NCBI RefSeq assembly: GCF_005116445.1
Contig: NZ_SWBQ01000004.1
Span: 480,858-544,857, forward strand
DNA: 64,000 nt
Direction of reading: 5' to 3'
From: Pedobacter frigoris
GTDB lineage: Bacteria; Bacteroidota; Bacteroidia; Sphingobacteriales; Sphingobacteriaceae
Numbering within the stretch: the stretch's first letter is position 1; every line of letters starts with the position of its first letter. This document shows, piece by piece, positions 8,525 through 16,961 of this stretch. The notes under the pieces were generated by a model. It made no database searches. It was not told the origin of the DNA and saw nothing but the letters and a program-made list of their open reading frames with translations. The translations under genes were made by a program, and so were the position numbers.

Positions 8525-10795
8525 ATGCGTATGAAATATAGCTCTACTTTTCTATTTCTGCTGTTATTTGCAGGAAATGTAAATGCACAGGTTAAAAAAA
8601 TCACGATTGACTGGCCTTCTTTTATGGGAAGGCAGACTTTAAAGTGGGATTCCATCAGTACCAACTACTATACGGGGATTATTTTGGGGAATGGATTGTT
8701 GGGAACGAACATCTATAAGGAAGATGACCGTGCTGTCCGTTTTGATATTGGTCGCACTGACGTCACAGACCAGCGGGAGCATAGCAGCGAGCTCATGACA
8801 GAACCTTTGATTTCACGTGCCAGGCTTCCGATTGGGAAGCTGCTATTAAAAACATCGGGGACAATTACCGGGGCAAAGATGGAACTGAACATTTACAACG
8901 GGAAAGCCAGTGGGGTTGTCTATACCAGCAAAGGGAGCATCGAATTCGACGCTTACGTTCACGCCAATAAAAATGTCATCTACATTTCTGCTAAGGGAAA
9001 TAGACAGGAACTCGTGCTCAACTGGGAGTTTGTACCTGAGAAAAGCAGGACACCAAGAATGGCTCAGAATAATGGAGGCAACCCTGCGGTATACACAGAA
9101 AACCCGCCTTTCAAGCTCAGCAGCGAACAAGGCTTCTCCATTTGCCGTCAGCCTTTATTGAACAATGGAGGTTACGCGACAGTCTGGAGCATTAAGAAAG
9201 CATTACGCACCGAAGTAATGATCTCGGTAGGTTACGATGCAAAAGGAAACCAGGATGAGGTCAGGGAAGCCACCACTGCGCTGAAGAGTTTCAATACCGC
9301 CAAGCTCAGTGCCGAATTCGCGGCCCACGCCAATTGGTGGCACCAGTTTTACCAGCAAAGCTTTATATCTCTTCCGGATCAGCGCATGGAATCTTTCTAC
9401 TGGATCCAGCTCTATAAATTGGCCTCGGCTAGCCGGCAGGGTAAGCCCATGATCGACCTGATGGGACCCTGGTTTACCAGCAAGACCCCATGGCCGGGCA
9501 TATGGTGGAACCTCAATACACAGCTTACTTACTCGCCGATCTTTACGGCTAATCACCTCGAACTTGGAAAACCATTGTTTCAGGCACTCAATCAGAATAC
9601 CCAAAACCTGATCAATAACGTTCCTGCGGAATGGAGAAAAGACGCAGCCGCGATCGGCCGGATCAGCGGTTATGATTTAGTAGCGCCGGTTGCTGAGGCC
9701 ATGCAGGAAAATGGACAATTCGAACTGGGTAACCTGACCTGGACACTGTTTTACTATCATCAGTATTATACGTATTCGGGCGATAGTAAAGAGTTGAAGT
9801 CATTTATCTATCCTTTGCTGAAACGTTCCGTAAACCACCTCATCTACCACCTCAAAAAAGACGATAAAGGTATTTATCACCTGCCGGTTTCATTTTCTCC
9901 GGAATACAAATCTGCTGCTGATGCCAACTATGTACTTTCCAGCCTGAACTGGGGACTACAGACCCTCATTCAACTGAATGCTGACGAAAACCTGAAAGAT
10001 CCTGATAAAAGTAAATGGGAGGAGATTTTACAGCACATTACGCCATATCCTGTAGATGATACCGGCCTGATGATAGGCAAGGACGTGGCCCTGACCAGCT
10101 CGCATCGCCATTTTTCACATATGCTCATGATTTATCCGTATCGGGTGCTCAACTGGGACCAGTCTGAAAACAGGGAACTCATAGAAAAGTCCATGAACCA
10201 CTGGCTTTCATTAAAAGGCGCATTACAGGGCTATACCTTTACCGGGGCAGCTTCTATCAATGCCATGATGGGCAGGGGAGATCAGTCTTATGACCTTTTA
10301 AACCAGCTGTTCGATAAATACATCCAGCCCAATACACTTTACCGCGAATCAGGACCTGTGATAGAAACACCATTGTCGGCGGCTACATCCATCCAGGAAA
10401 TGCTGTTGCAAAGCTGGGGTGGAAAGATCAGGGTATTCCCGGCCATCCCTTCCAAATGGCAGGATGTAAGTTTCGACAAGCTACGTGCAGAAGGTGCCTT
10501 CCTGGTATCTGCCAAAAGGGTACAGGGGAAAACAGTATTCATTAAGATCTTCAGCACCAAAGGCGGAAAATGCAAGATAGAGACAGACATGCAGGTCAGC
10601 AGGGTGAGTTCCGATAAAACAGATTCGCCGGCACTGATGATGTCAGAAGTGGAAGGGAAAACAGATGTGGTGATCAATACTGTAGCGGGAGAAACGCTAT
10701 GGTTGTCTGGAACCGAAGCCAACCATGATAATATAGTTCCGGTAAAGTCAACGCTATTTGAGCAATGGAGCTGGGGACTGAATAAGAAACGCTGA
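8525..10795 (+). CDS. Secreted GH95-like glycoside hydrolase, candidate alpha-L-fucosidase
   Basis: A 756-residue protein with signal peptide ending in NVNAQ. It follows the GH95 plan: an N-terminal beta-domain, then an (alpha/alpha)6 catalytic barrel. Conserved-looking points are the NLN motif in WWNLNTQ (about residues 328-330), SPEY (about 457, aligned with the acid region of GH95), SHRHFSH and RGDQS (about 583). GH95 enzymes act on alpha-1,2-L-fucose or alpha-L-galactose. The fucose operon 2.7 kb upstream supports fucose release in the periplasm or outside. GH95 proteins are often longer (about 780-900 residues) and the similarity looks distant, so the exact activity is uncertain. Confidence 0.75.
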   Translation: MRMKYSSTFLFLLLFAGNVNAQVKKITIDWPSFMGRQTLKWDSISTNYYTGIILGNGLLGTNIYKEDDRAVRFDIGRTDVTDQREHSSELMTEPLISRARLPIGKLLLKTSGTITGAKMELNIYNGKASGVVYTSKGSIEFDAYVHANKNVIYISAKGNRQELVLNWEFVPEKSRTPRMAQNNGGNPAVYTENPPFKLSSEQGFSICRQPLLNNGGYATVWSIKKALRTEVMISVGYDAKGNQDEVREATTALKSFNTAKLSAEFAAHANWWHQFYQQSFISLPDQRMESFYWIQLYKLASASRQGKPMIDLMGPWFTSKTPWPGIWWNLNTQLTYSPIFTANHLELGKPLFQALNQNTQNLINNVPAEWRKDAAAIGRISGYDLVAPVAEAMQENGQFELGNLTWTLFYYHQYYTYSGDSKELKSFIYPLLKRSVNHLIYHLKKDDKGIYHLPVSFSPEYKSAADANYVLSSLNWGLQTLIQLNADENLKDPDKSKWEEILQHITPYPVDDTGLMIGKDVALTSSHRHFSHMLMIYPYRVLNWDQSENRELIEKSMNHWLSLKGALQGYTFTGAASINAMMGRGDQSYDLLNQLFDKYIQPNTLYRESGPVIETPLSAATSIQEMLLQSWGGKIRVFPAIPSKWQDVSFDKLRAEGAFLVSAKRVQGKTVFIKIFSTKGGKCKIETDMQVSRVSSDKTDSPALMMSEVEGKTDVVINTVAGETLWLSGTEANHDNIVPVKSTLFEQWSWGLNKKR

Positions 10796-10818
10796 AGCTT
10801 TTCCGGTAGTGCATGAGT

Positions 10819-11487
10819 TTAGATCAGATCAAAAGCCCTGGCATACTGGCACACCTCATAATAAGAATTCGTATTCAGCTTTTGCCGAATGTTTTTACGG
10901 TGGGTCTCAACCGTGTTTTGTGAGATGAACAACTCTTCGGCCGTTTCTCCGGAACTCTTTCCCAGCGCCATCAAGCGGAGTATTTCCCGTTCCCTCGAGC
11001 TTAACTTGCTATAGATGTGAAAGTTTTTCCTAAGGAAGTTGTTCTCCTCCAGCAAACGGGACGCCTTCGTGGTCATATGGTGCATTGCATCTATGGGAAA
11101 AGACATGGATATGGCCAGTAAAGGCAGCTCTTCCTCATCGCGGAGGAGGATTTTGACACTGCTCATGTGCCAGGTCCAGTCGGTATTGTTGTCTCGCCTT
11201 ACCTGCTGGAAAAACGTGAGTATTTCATCATCATTGTTCCTTTGCAGGAGTTCCAGAATTTTGGGTACATAATCCTTTGCATCTTCAGGATTAAAGAAGC
11301 GGTTGTGGTATTCGTCGGAAGTTTTTCCAATGATCTCTTCGGCAGTAACGTTTAGCCCCTTCAGACCCCGGTCAGACATCCATACAATGGACCAGTCCCT
11401 GAGGTTGTGAATCGTTACTACTCCGGGAAGTTTATCAGCATTAGCCGCAATTTCAGAAATGGTCTGATCAATACTAATACGAGACAT
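10819..11487 (-). CDS. PAS-LuxR transcriptional regulator
   Basis: The 222-residue protein starts MSRISIDQTI and carries a PAS-like sensor domain (about residues 12-135, including LPGVVTIHNLRDWS and the following helices), a short helical linker, and a LuxR-type helix-turn-helix at about 157-218 with SSREREILRLMALGKS and ISQNTVETHRKNI. No phosphate-receiver domain is present, so it is not a classical response regulator. I chose ATG 11487 over the longer reading from 11517 because the family begins at MSRIS. The gene converges on the GH95-like gene with only 23 bases between. A palindrome at 11640-11659 upstream may be its own operator. Confidence 0.85.
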   Translation of the reverse strand: MSRISIDQTISEIAANADKLPGVVTIHNLRDWSIVWMSDRGLKGLNVTAEEIIGKTSDEYHNRFFNPEDAKDYVPKILELLQRNNDDEILTFFQQVRRDNNTDWTWHMSSVKILLRDEEELPLLAISMSFPIDAMHHMTTKASRLLEENNFLRKNFHIYSKLSSREREILRLMALGKSSGETAEELFISQNTVETHRKNIRQKLNTNSYYEVCQYARAFDLI

Positions 11488-11639
11488 AATTAATTTAGAT
11501 AACCCATGGATAACCAAAAGTATAATATTTTTAGGTGAAACAGTGAGAATCTACAGGTTCAATTTTAAAACTGTAACAAAAGTCCCCTAAAATGGTCTAT
11601 AAAGCGATATGTGGCCATTTATTTTTTTCTACAGAGGAA

Positions 11640-11659
11640 AATACCCAAAAATGGGTATT
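11640..11659. promoter_or_regulatory. Palindromic operator candidate, copy A
   Basis: A perfect 8-4-8 palindrome: AATACCCA, AAAA, TGGGTATT. It lies about 150 bases upstream of the PAS-LuxR start and differs from the copy at 6582-6601 only in the spacer and one arm base. Autoregulation is inferred. Confidence 0.5.
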
Positions 11660-11789
11660 GTTGTTTAAACATCAATGGAGTTTCTTTGCAGCGGATAATT
11701 CAGCCCACATTTTTTTAAGGAAAATTTCATGCCTCTGATCATCGGGCATTGAATTTTATATAGGTGATTAAAAAATAAAATTTAGGTTA

Positions 11790-11826
11790 GAAAAGGATAG
11801 GGCAGTGGATGCTGACTATCCTTTTC
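11790..11826. terminator. Hairpin with 11-bp stem, possible terminator
   Basis: GAAAAGGATAG (11790-11800) pairs exactly with CTATCCTTTTC (11816-11826) around a 15-base loop; TTGTTTT follows on the + strand. It could end a short upstream + strand transcript or be a leader structure. No gene immediately upstream needs it. Confidence 0.4.
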
Positions 11827-11868
11827 TTGTTTTAGGTGGTAATGTGCTTGCCTTGTGCTCATATTTTG

Positions 11869-11934
11869 TTTTGCTATTCTTTTGCTTTCCTTTTGCTATT
11901 GTTTTGCTATCCTTTTGCTATCCTTTTGCTTTTA
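11869..11934. repeat. Six tandem copies of an 11-bp unit (TTTTGCTATCC-like)
   Basis: Units start at 11869, 11880, 11891, 11902, 11913 and 11924. Each begins TTTTGCT, with variable last four bases (ATTC, TTCC, ATTG, ATCC, ATCC, TTTA). The last unit plus the following AGCAAAA can fold into a small hairpin. The 11-bp period is close to one helical turn. It lies about 410 bases upstream of the fibre-array start. Confidence 0.8.
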
Positions 11935-12168
11935 GCAAAATAAAGGCAATAGAGTAGTAATATAAATCCAAAAATATAATAAAGGAGAATAGCTGTGCAT
12001 TGCAGAATGAACTGACATTAAGTGGAGGTTTACATCGCCGTTATTTCGGATTATCGCAAGGCGGTTCCGGATGGTGGATACTCAGGGAATGTGAGCATGA
12101 AGTCCTAAAAGTGTATTACATCCTCAAAATTATGTAGTTCGTCCCTAAACCGGAATATTTTATAGAGA

Positions 12169-12201
12169 AAGTTGGTTTTATAAAAAGTTTATTACCAACT
12201 T
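12169..12201. repeat. Inverted repeat AAGTTGGT / ACCAACTT
   Basis: Two perfectly complementary 8-base arms (12169-12176 and 12194-12201) are separated by 17 AT-rich bases, about 140 bases upstream of the first fibre gene. Size and place suit a protein-binding site or an RNA hairpin in the leader; neither can be chosen from sequence alone. Confidence 0.4.
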
Positions 12202-12342
12202 CGCAATGTAAAAATACTGTTAATGTTCTCAGCTCAATTAACTCTCTCTCTTACAGGCCTTAGCCTGTCAATCAATAGAAGCCGATTTCTGGCTTTAGTT
12301 AACTCTTATCGTGTTATCGTAATTAATTACAAACTCATTCTT

Positions 12343-13185
12343 ATGAAAAAATCACTCGTTACACTTGTGCTGGGATTGGTATGCTCTGGCGCTTTTTCGC
12401 AAACCAATACGTTTCCTGCTAGTGGGAATGTGGGGGTTGGAACCACCACGCCAACTCAAAAGCTGACAGTGGTTGGTAATATCAATATTGAAGATCCTAC
12501 CGCCGGGAAATATTTAGCGTTCGGTAAACCATTGGATAATGAATATAATACGATAGGAAGTCTCTATTCTTCTGCGGGTTTCACTATAAGTCATGGACTT
12601 AAGCCTCATCCATCGCAAGCTAAATTGGTCTATAGTTTTCCTACGATGTCGCGAAGTGCAATTATGGTTGGTGGGTTTAGTGAAAATGGGATTAACTTCT
12701 ATACTCAGCAATCCAGTGAAAAAACTATGGGGGATTCCTTTGATGATAGTCCAAGGATGCTTATCAGAAACGATGGCAATGTTGGAATTGGAACTACTAT
12801 TCCCAATGCGAAACTTGCAGTAAATGGCAACATCCGTGCTAAAGAAATTAAAGTTGAAACTGCTAACTGGCCCGATTACGTGTTTCTGCCATCTTATAAG
12901 GTTCCTACACTTCAGGAAATAGAAAAGCACATTAAAGACCATGGTCATTTGCCAGGGATTCCTTCGGCAAGTGAGGTAAAAGCTAATGGGGTGGATCTAG
13001 GGGATATGAATGCGAAATTGCTTCAGAAGATCGAAGAGTTGACGCTTCATTTGATTGAACAGAATAAAACTCTTGAGCATCAAAATAAACAGATTGAGCA
13101 CCAGAATAATAAGATTGAGAGCCAAAACAAAGATTTGCAAGACCTAAAAACGGAAGTTAAACAGTTAAAATCTAATAAGAAATAA
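12343..13185 (+). CDS. Secreted fibre-like protein, array copy 1
   Basis: A 280-residue secreted protein whose signal peptide ends at GAFSQ. After it comes a phage-tail-fibre-like repeat, NVGVGTTTPTQKL, a variable middle, and a second such repeat, NVGIGTTIPNAKL. The shared C-terminal module spans residues 176-238 (from WPDYVF to LHLI). The tail (239-280) is a Gln/Asn-rich heptad coiled coil. Variable fibre-like N-termini on a constant C-terminal module suggest surface display or oligomerisation; function is not known. I chose ATG 12343 because the longer reading from 12223 places 40 extra residues before a perfect signal peptide. First gene of the eleven-gene operon. Confidence 0.82.
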   Translation: MKKSLVTLVLGLVCSGAFSQTNTFPASGNVGVGTTTPTQKLTVVGNINIEDPTAGKYLAFGKPLDNEYNTIGSLYSSAGFTISHGLKPHPSQAKLVYSFPTMSRSAIMVGGFSENGINFYTQQSSEKTMGDSFDDSPRMLIRNDGNVGIGTTIPNAKLAVNGNIRAKEIKVETANWPDYVFLPSYKVPTLQEIEKHIKDHGHLPGIPSASEVKANGVDLGDMNAKLLQKIEELTLHLIEQNKTLEHQNKQIEHQNNKIESQNKDLQDLKTEVKQLKSNKK

Positions 13186-13186
13186 C

Positions 13187-14080
13187 ATGAAGAAAATTTA
13201 CCTCTTAACAAGTTTAATAGCATCCTGTATTGTTTCATTTGGCCAAACGAATATTTTTCCTGCGAGTGGAAATGTTGGGATTGGTACGGGTAGTCCGGCT
13301 ACTCCATTACATGTGACTGGTGGAAGCGCGATGACTTCCGGTTGGAATAAGACAGCCACACTTAGTGCCACGTATCCTGTTTTGATTTTTAATAGTAGTA
13401 ATGCAAAATGGGCTGGAATTGGTTATGATTATAGTAGCAACCTCAACTTTTGGGTCAATGCTTCTTCTGATGATGTGAATGGAACCGGTAATGCAGTTTT
13501 CAGGATTGGCAATGATGGGAATATTGGTATGGGACATCCTGGTATGTCTTTTAAATTAAATGTTACTGGTGAGGCTTCGATTACCAAAAGTCTAAATCTC
13601 ACTTCTGATAATCAGGAGATGAGATTTTATAAAGATGGAGCTGTTTATGGGTACCTATGGTCAAATGTTAATGGATTGCATTGGGGGAAAGGAAATCCTA
13701 ACAACAGTATTACAATCGATAATAACGGTAACGCAGGTATTGGAACCAATTATCCTAATGGTTATAAATTAGCTGTGGCAGGTAATATGATTGCAGAATC
13801 TGTGAAAGTGAAGCTTCAGGGTGCTTGGCCGGATTATGTGTTCGCACCGTCTTATAAGGTTCCGACACTTCAGGAAACAGAAAAACACATTAAAGAGAAA
13901 GGTCATTTGCCAGGGATTCCTTCGGCAAGTGAGGTGAAAGCTAATGGGGTTGACCTTGGGGATATGAATGCCAAGTTGCTTCAGAAGATTGAGGAGTTGA
14001 CGCTGCATTTGATTGAAATGCAGAAAGACAACGCAAGACAAAATAAAGAGATTGAACTTTTAAAAGCTTCAAAAAAATAG
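13187..14080 (+). CDS. Secreted fibre-like protein, array copy 2
   Basis: A 297-residue paralog with signal peptide ending in VSFGQ. The residues after cleavage, TNIFPASGNVGIGT, nearly repeat those of copies 1 and 4, so these three share an N-terminal cap as well. Further NVGIGT-like turns (NIGMGHPG, NAGIGTNYPN) occur through the middle, as in beta-structured tail fibres. The shared module is at residues 214-276 and is preceded by the AESVKVKLQGA form of the linker. A short charged coiled tail ends the protein. One base separates it from copy 1. Confidence 0.8.
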   Translation: MKKIYLLTSLIASCIVSFGQTNIFPASGNVGIGTGSPATPLHVTGGSAMTSGWNKTATLSATYPVLIFNSSNAKWAGIGYDYSSNLNFWVNASSDDVNGTGNAVFRIGNDGNIGMGHPGMSFKLNVTGEASITKSLNLTSDNQEMRFYKDGAVYGYLWSNVNGLHWGKGNPNNSITIDNNGNAGIGTNYPNGYKLAVAGNMIAESVKVKLQGAWPDYVFAPSYKVPTLQETEKHIKEKGHLPGIPSASEVKANGVDLGDMNAKLLQKIEELTLHLIEMQKDNARQNKEIELLKASKK

Positions 14081-14082
14081 CT

Positions 14083-15078
14083 ATGAAAAAATATTTATTG
14101 ACAATGTTTTTTGCTCTTGCGGTAACAGATATCTTTTCACAAATCCATACTGATCAGAATGGGTTGAAGACAACAGTGATAAATAATATTCAAGCTAACG
14201 AAGCACAAGCAAGAAGGTATGAAGTTGCTACAATCGGTTATAATTCTCATCACTGGCAATTCGGCGGAGTAATAGTGATTGAGTTATTTCAACATTCTTT
14301 TCAAACAGGATATGAAAAATATATTTTGGAAAATGGGCATGGACAAGGTGCCAACAGCGGGAGTGCTGTTTTGAAATTAGTAGAAAGTGATGGGATAGGA
14401 CATAATGCTAAGGTGACATTAGGAACGCCTTACGATCTCGGAACAAATTATTCCGATAAAGCAAATATGGGTTTGCCTGTATATGTTGATGTTAGGTTTT
14501 ATACTAACTACAAAGTCAAAATTACTTATCTGCAGAATAGGGTAGAGACAGTAAATGATCAGAATCAAATTAAAATTAACACTTCTCCAATAGGAGTTAA
14601 TATTGATGATTTTATACCTGTAGTACGCCCTAGTAAAGATCTTGTCACCATCGGTAATTTAAAAATAAAGGGTAACGGGTTAAACTACATAGAGGAAGGT
14701 ACTTTAGGAATAGGTACTACTGACACAAAAGGATATAAACTAGCTGTAGCCGGTAATGTGATTGCGGAGTCTGTGAAAGTAAAGCTTCAGGGTGCCTGGC
14801 CAGATTATGTGTTTACACCATCTTACAAGGTCCCGACACTTCAGGAAACAGAAAAGCACATCAAAGATAAAGGTCATTTGCCAGGGATTCCTTCGGCAAG
14901 TGAGGTGAAGGCGAATGGTGTGGATTTGGGAGATATGAATGCAAAGTTGCTTCAGAAGATTGAGGAGCTGACGCTGCATTTGATTGAAAAGAATAAACAG
15001 CTCCAGGAACAAAAACTGCTTAACAATAATCAGGAAGACAGATTGAGAAAATTAGAGATGACAATAAATAAAAAATAA
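14083..15078 (+). CDS. Secreted fibre-like protein, array copy 3
   Basis: A 331-residue paralog; signal peptide ends at DIFSQ. Its N-terminal domain (about residues 25-190) has no PASGNVGIGT cap and instead looks like a compact beta-domain, with YNSHHWQFGGVIVIELF and a repeated Thr-Asn-Tyr pattern, similar in style to receptor-binding domains of phage fibres. One fibre repeat (TLGIGTTDTKGYKL) precedes the shared module at 239-301. The tail (302-331) is a Gln-rich coil. What it binds is unknown. Two bases separate it from copy 2. Confidence 0.8.
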   Translation: MKKYLLTMFFALAVTDIFSQIHTDQNGLKTTVINNIQANEAQARRYEVATIGYNSHHWQFGGVIVIELFQHSFQTGYEKYILENGHGQGANSGSAVLKLVESDGIGHNAKVTLGTPYDLGTNYSDKANMGLPVYVDVRFYTNYKVKITYLQNRVETVNDQNQIKINTSPIGVNIDDFIPVVRPSKDLVTIGNLKIKGNGLNYIEEGTLGIGTTDTKGYKLAVAGNVIAESVKVKLQGAWPDYVFTPSYKVPTLQETEKHIKDKGHLPGIPSASEVKANGVDLGDMNAKLLQKIEELTLHLIEKNKQLQEQKLLNNNQEDRLRKLEMTINKK

Positions 15079-15079
15079 T

Positions 15080-16051
15080 ATGAGGAAAATTTACATTTTA
15101 ATTCAATTAGTGCTTTGTGGAATTTTTGTAAATGCGCAGACAAATACACTACCAGCTAGCGGTAATGTTGGGATTGGAACACTAACTCCTGGTAGTCCCC
15201 TAACTGTTAATGGGGATCTACATGCTTCAGGAACAATTGGAGGAAACGGAGGATTTATTAATGTTTTAAAAATTCCTCCGTTGGATCATGGTGTTGCATA
15301 CTTCTACATTAATACCAATATACCGGCCAGCGATTATGCTGCACCTCAGATCCAAATAACAGGCTATATGTACTATGCAACGAATAAGGCTATGAAGGCT
15401 ACACTTGGATGGTATCATTATCAGGGCAATTTTTCCTGGTCGCAGTGGCAAAGTGATCTAGGGTATCAGAAGCCTTCTAGAATTAGACTTGGAACCTATA
15501 TGAAAAACGGTTCTCCCTTTATCAGAATAGAGATTTCTAATAATTCGGTTTATTGGGCTAACTATACGATTTCAGCAACTGATTATTCAGACTCGTTTTA
15601 TCATTATTACAGTGGCTGGACCTATGCCGTAGGCGAAATGCCAGCTGGAACAACTTCCCAAATTCATACTGTAAGTAGTAATAACGATGTACTCGTTGAT
15701 GGAAAAATTGGAATCGGAATGAATACCCCTACAGAGAAATTAGAGGTAAATGGTAAAATAAGGGCACGGGAGATCAAGGTAGAGAATGCCAATTGGCCGG
15801 ATTATGTTTTCGCTCCTTCTTATAAGGTTCCGACGCTTCAGGAAACAGAAAAACACATTAAAGAGAAAGGTCATTTGCCAGGGATTCCTTCGGCGAGTGA
15901 CGTGAAAGCTAATGGGATTGATTTGGGTGACATGAATGCGAAGCTGCTTCAGAAGATTGAGGAGCTGACGCTGCATTTGATTGAGAAAGATAAAAAAATA
16001 GTTAATCTGGAAGACAGATTAGAAAAGATAGAAGCACTTATTAATAAATAA
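15080..16051 (+). CDS. Secreted fibre-like protein, array copy 4
   Basis: A 323-residue paralog; signal peptide ends at VNAQ, followed by the TNTLPASGNVGIGT cap shared with copies 1 and 2. The middle domain (about residues 60-200) is rich in Tyr, Trp and Ser, for example YHYYSGWTYAVGEMPAG, and resembles a lectin-like or fibre-head beta-sandwich; this is inference from composition and pattern only. The shared module is at 239-301 with the REIKVENANW linker. Copy 7 has the same module variants (ASDVKANGIDLG), a sign of recent exchange between the two. Confidence 0.8.
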   Translation: MRKIYILIQLVLCGIFVNAQTNTLPASGNVGIGTLTPGSPLTVNGDLHASGTIGGNGGFINVLKIPPLDHGVAYFYINTNIPASDYAAPQIQITGYMYYATNKAMKATLGWYHYQGNFSWSQWQSDLGYQKPSRIRLGTYMKNGSPFIRIEISNNSVYWANYTISATDYSDSFYHYYSGWTYAVGEMPAGTTSQIHTVSSNNDVLVDGKIGIGMNTPTEKLEVNGKIRAREIKVENANWPDYVFAPSYKVPTLQETEKHIKEKGHLPGIPSASDVKANGIDLGDMNAKLLQKIEELTLHLIEKDKKIVNLEDRLEKIEALINK

Positions 16052-16060
16052 ATCGATCAT

Positions 16061-16951
16061 ATGAAAAAGATATTTTTCTTACCTGTCTTACTGTTTTTCA
16101 TTGTAAAGGCTAACGCACAACAAACAGTCCAGCAAGTCTTGTCCCTGACTAGTAATGGAATAAACTCCACGGAAATTTTGATGTATAAACAGAATAATTC
16201 TAGTTTTTATAGCCTTTATTCAAATAGTTGGGGATTCGGATTTACAAATAGTACCAACGCTAGCATTCCATTTCATATAAGTTCAGATGACTTTATTGGT
16301 TTGGGGACAACTACGCCAACTGCGAAACTAGATGTTAATGGAAATACCATAGTCCGGGGAAGCATTATTAGCAGTTTGTCTGATCCAAATATTGGCGGTT
16401 CAATACAGATACAAAATCCTGCTAAAACCGCTGCGGGAGCAGCTAATAACTGGCAGATATTTAACATGACTGGTTCGTATGGAAATAGCTTACAGTTTTG
16501 GGCTTATGATAATTTAGGTTGTACAGATCCGAATGGCCTTTGTGCGAGTCGACTTACTTTAATGGATAATGGGAACGTTGGGATTGGAACTTCTTCTCCA
16601 AATGAAAAATTAGCCGTAAATGGTAAAATCAGGGCTAAAGAGATCAAAGTAGAGAATGCTAATTGGCCGGATTATGTGTTCGCACCGTCTTATAAGGTTC
16701 CGACACTTCAGGAAACAGAAAAACACATTAAAGAGAAAGGTCATTTGCCAGGGATTCCTTCGGCAAGTGAGGTAAAGGCTAATGGGGTTGATTTAGGTGA
16801 TATGAATGCCAAGCTGCTTCAGAAGATTGAGGAGCTGACGCTGCATTTGATTGAAAAAGGAAAGAAAGATAATGAACAACAACTCAAAATAGATCAACTT
16901 GAAAATCGACTCAACAGGCTACTTGAAAAATGCAAACAGCCTAGTTATTAA
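16061..16951 (+). CDS. Secreted fibre-like protein, array copy 5
   Basis: A 296-residue paralog with signal peptide ending in KANAQ. The N-terminal part (residues 22-75) is Ser/Asn-rich, then a fibre repeat (LGTTTPTAKLDVNG), a middle domain, a second repeat (NVGIGTSSPNEKLAVNG) and the shared module at 202-264. The pair Cys-x8-Cys in LGCTDPNGLCAS may form a disulfide outside the cell. The tail is Lys/Gln-rich. Nine bases separate it from copy 4. Confidence 0.8.
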   Translation: MKKIFFLPVLLFFIVKANAQQTVQQVLSLTSNGINSTEILMYKQNNSSFYSLYSNSWGFGFTNSTNASIPFHISSDDFIGLGTTTPTAKLDVNGNTIVRGSIISSLSDPNIGGSIQIQNPAKTAAGAANNWQIFNMTGSYGNSLQFWAYDNLGCTDPNGLCASRLTLMDNGNVGIGTSSPNEKLAVNGKIRAKEIKVENANWPDYVFAPSYKVPTLQETEKHIKEKGHLPGIPSASEVKANGVDLGDMNAKLLQKIEELTLHLIEKGKKDNEQQLKIDQLENRLNRLLEKCKQPSY

Positions 16952-16961
16952 TGCTAAAAAT

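Larger units (their letters stand above)
11488..12342. other. Long divergent intergenic region with palindromes and tandem repeats
   Basis: No convincing gene lies in these 855 bases. It holds the operator-like palindrome (11640-11659), a hairpin (11790-11826), a six-unit 11-bp tandem repeat (11869-11934), an inverted repeat (12169-12201) and a small 6-bp hairpin with a 4-base loop at 12253-12268 in the leader of the fibre-array operon. Promoters for the LuxR gene (-) and the eleven-gene array (+) must lie here, but I found no clean Bacteroidota promoter match. Confidence 0.6.
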
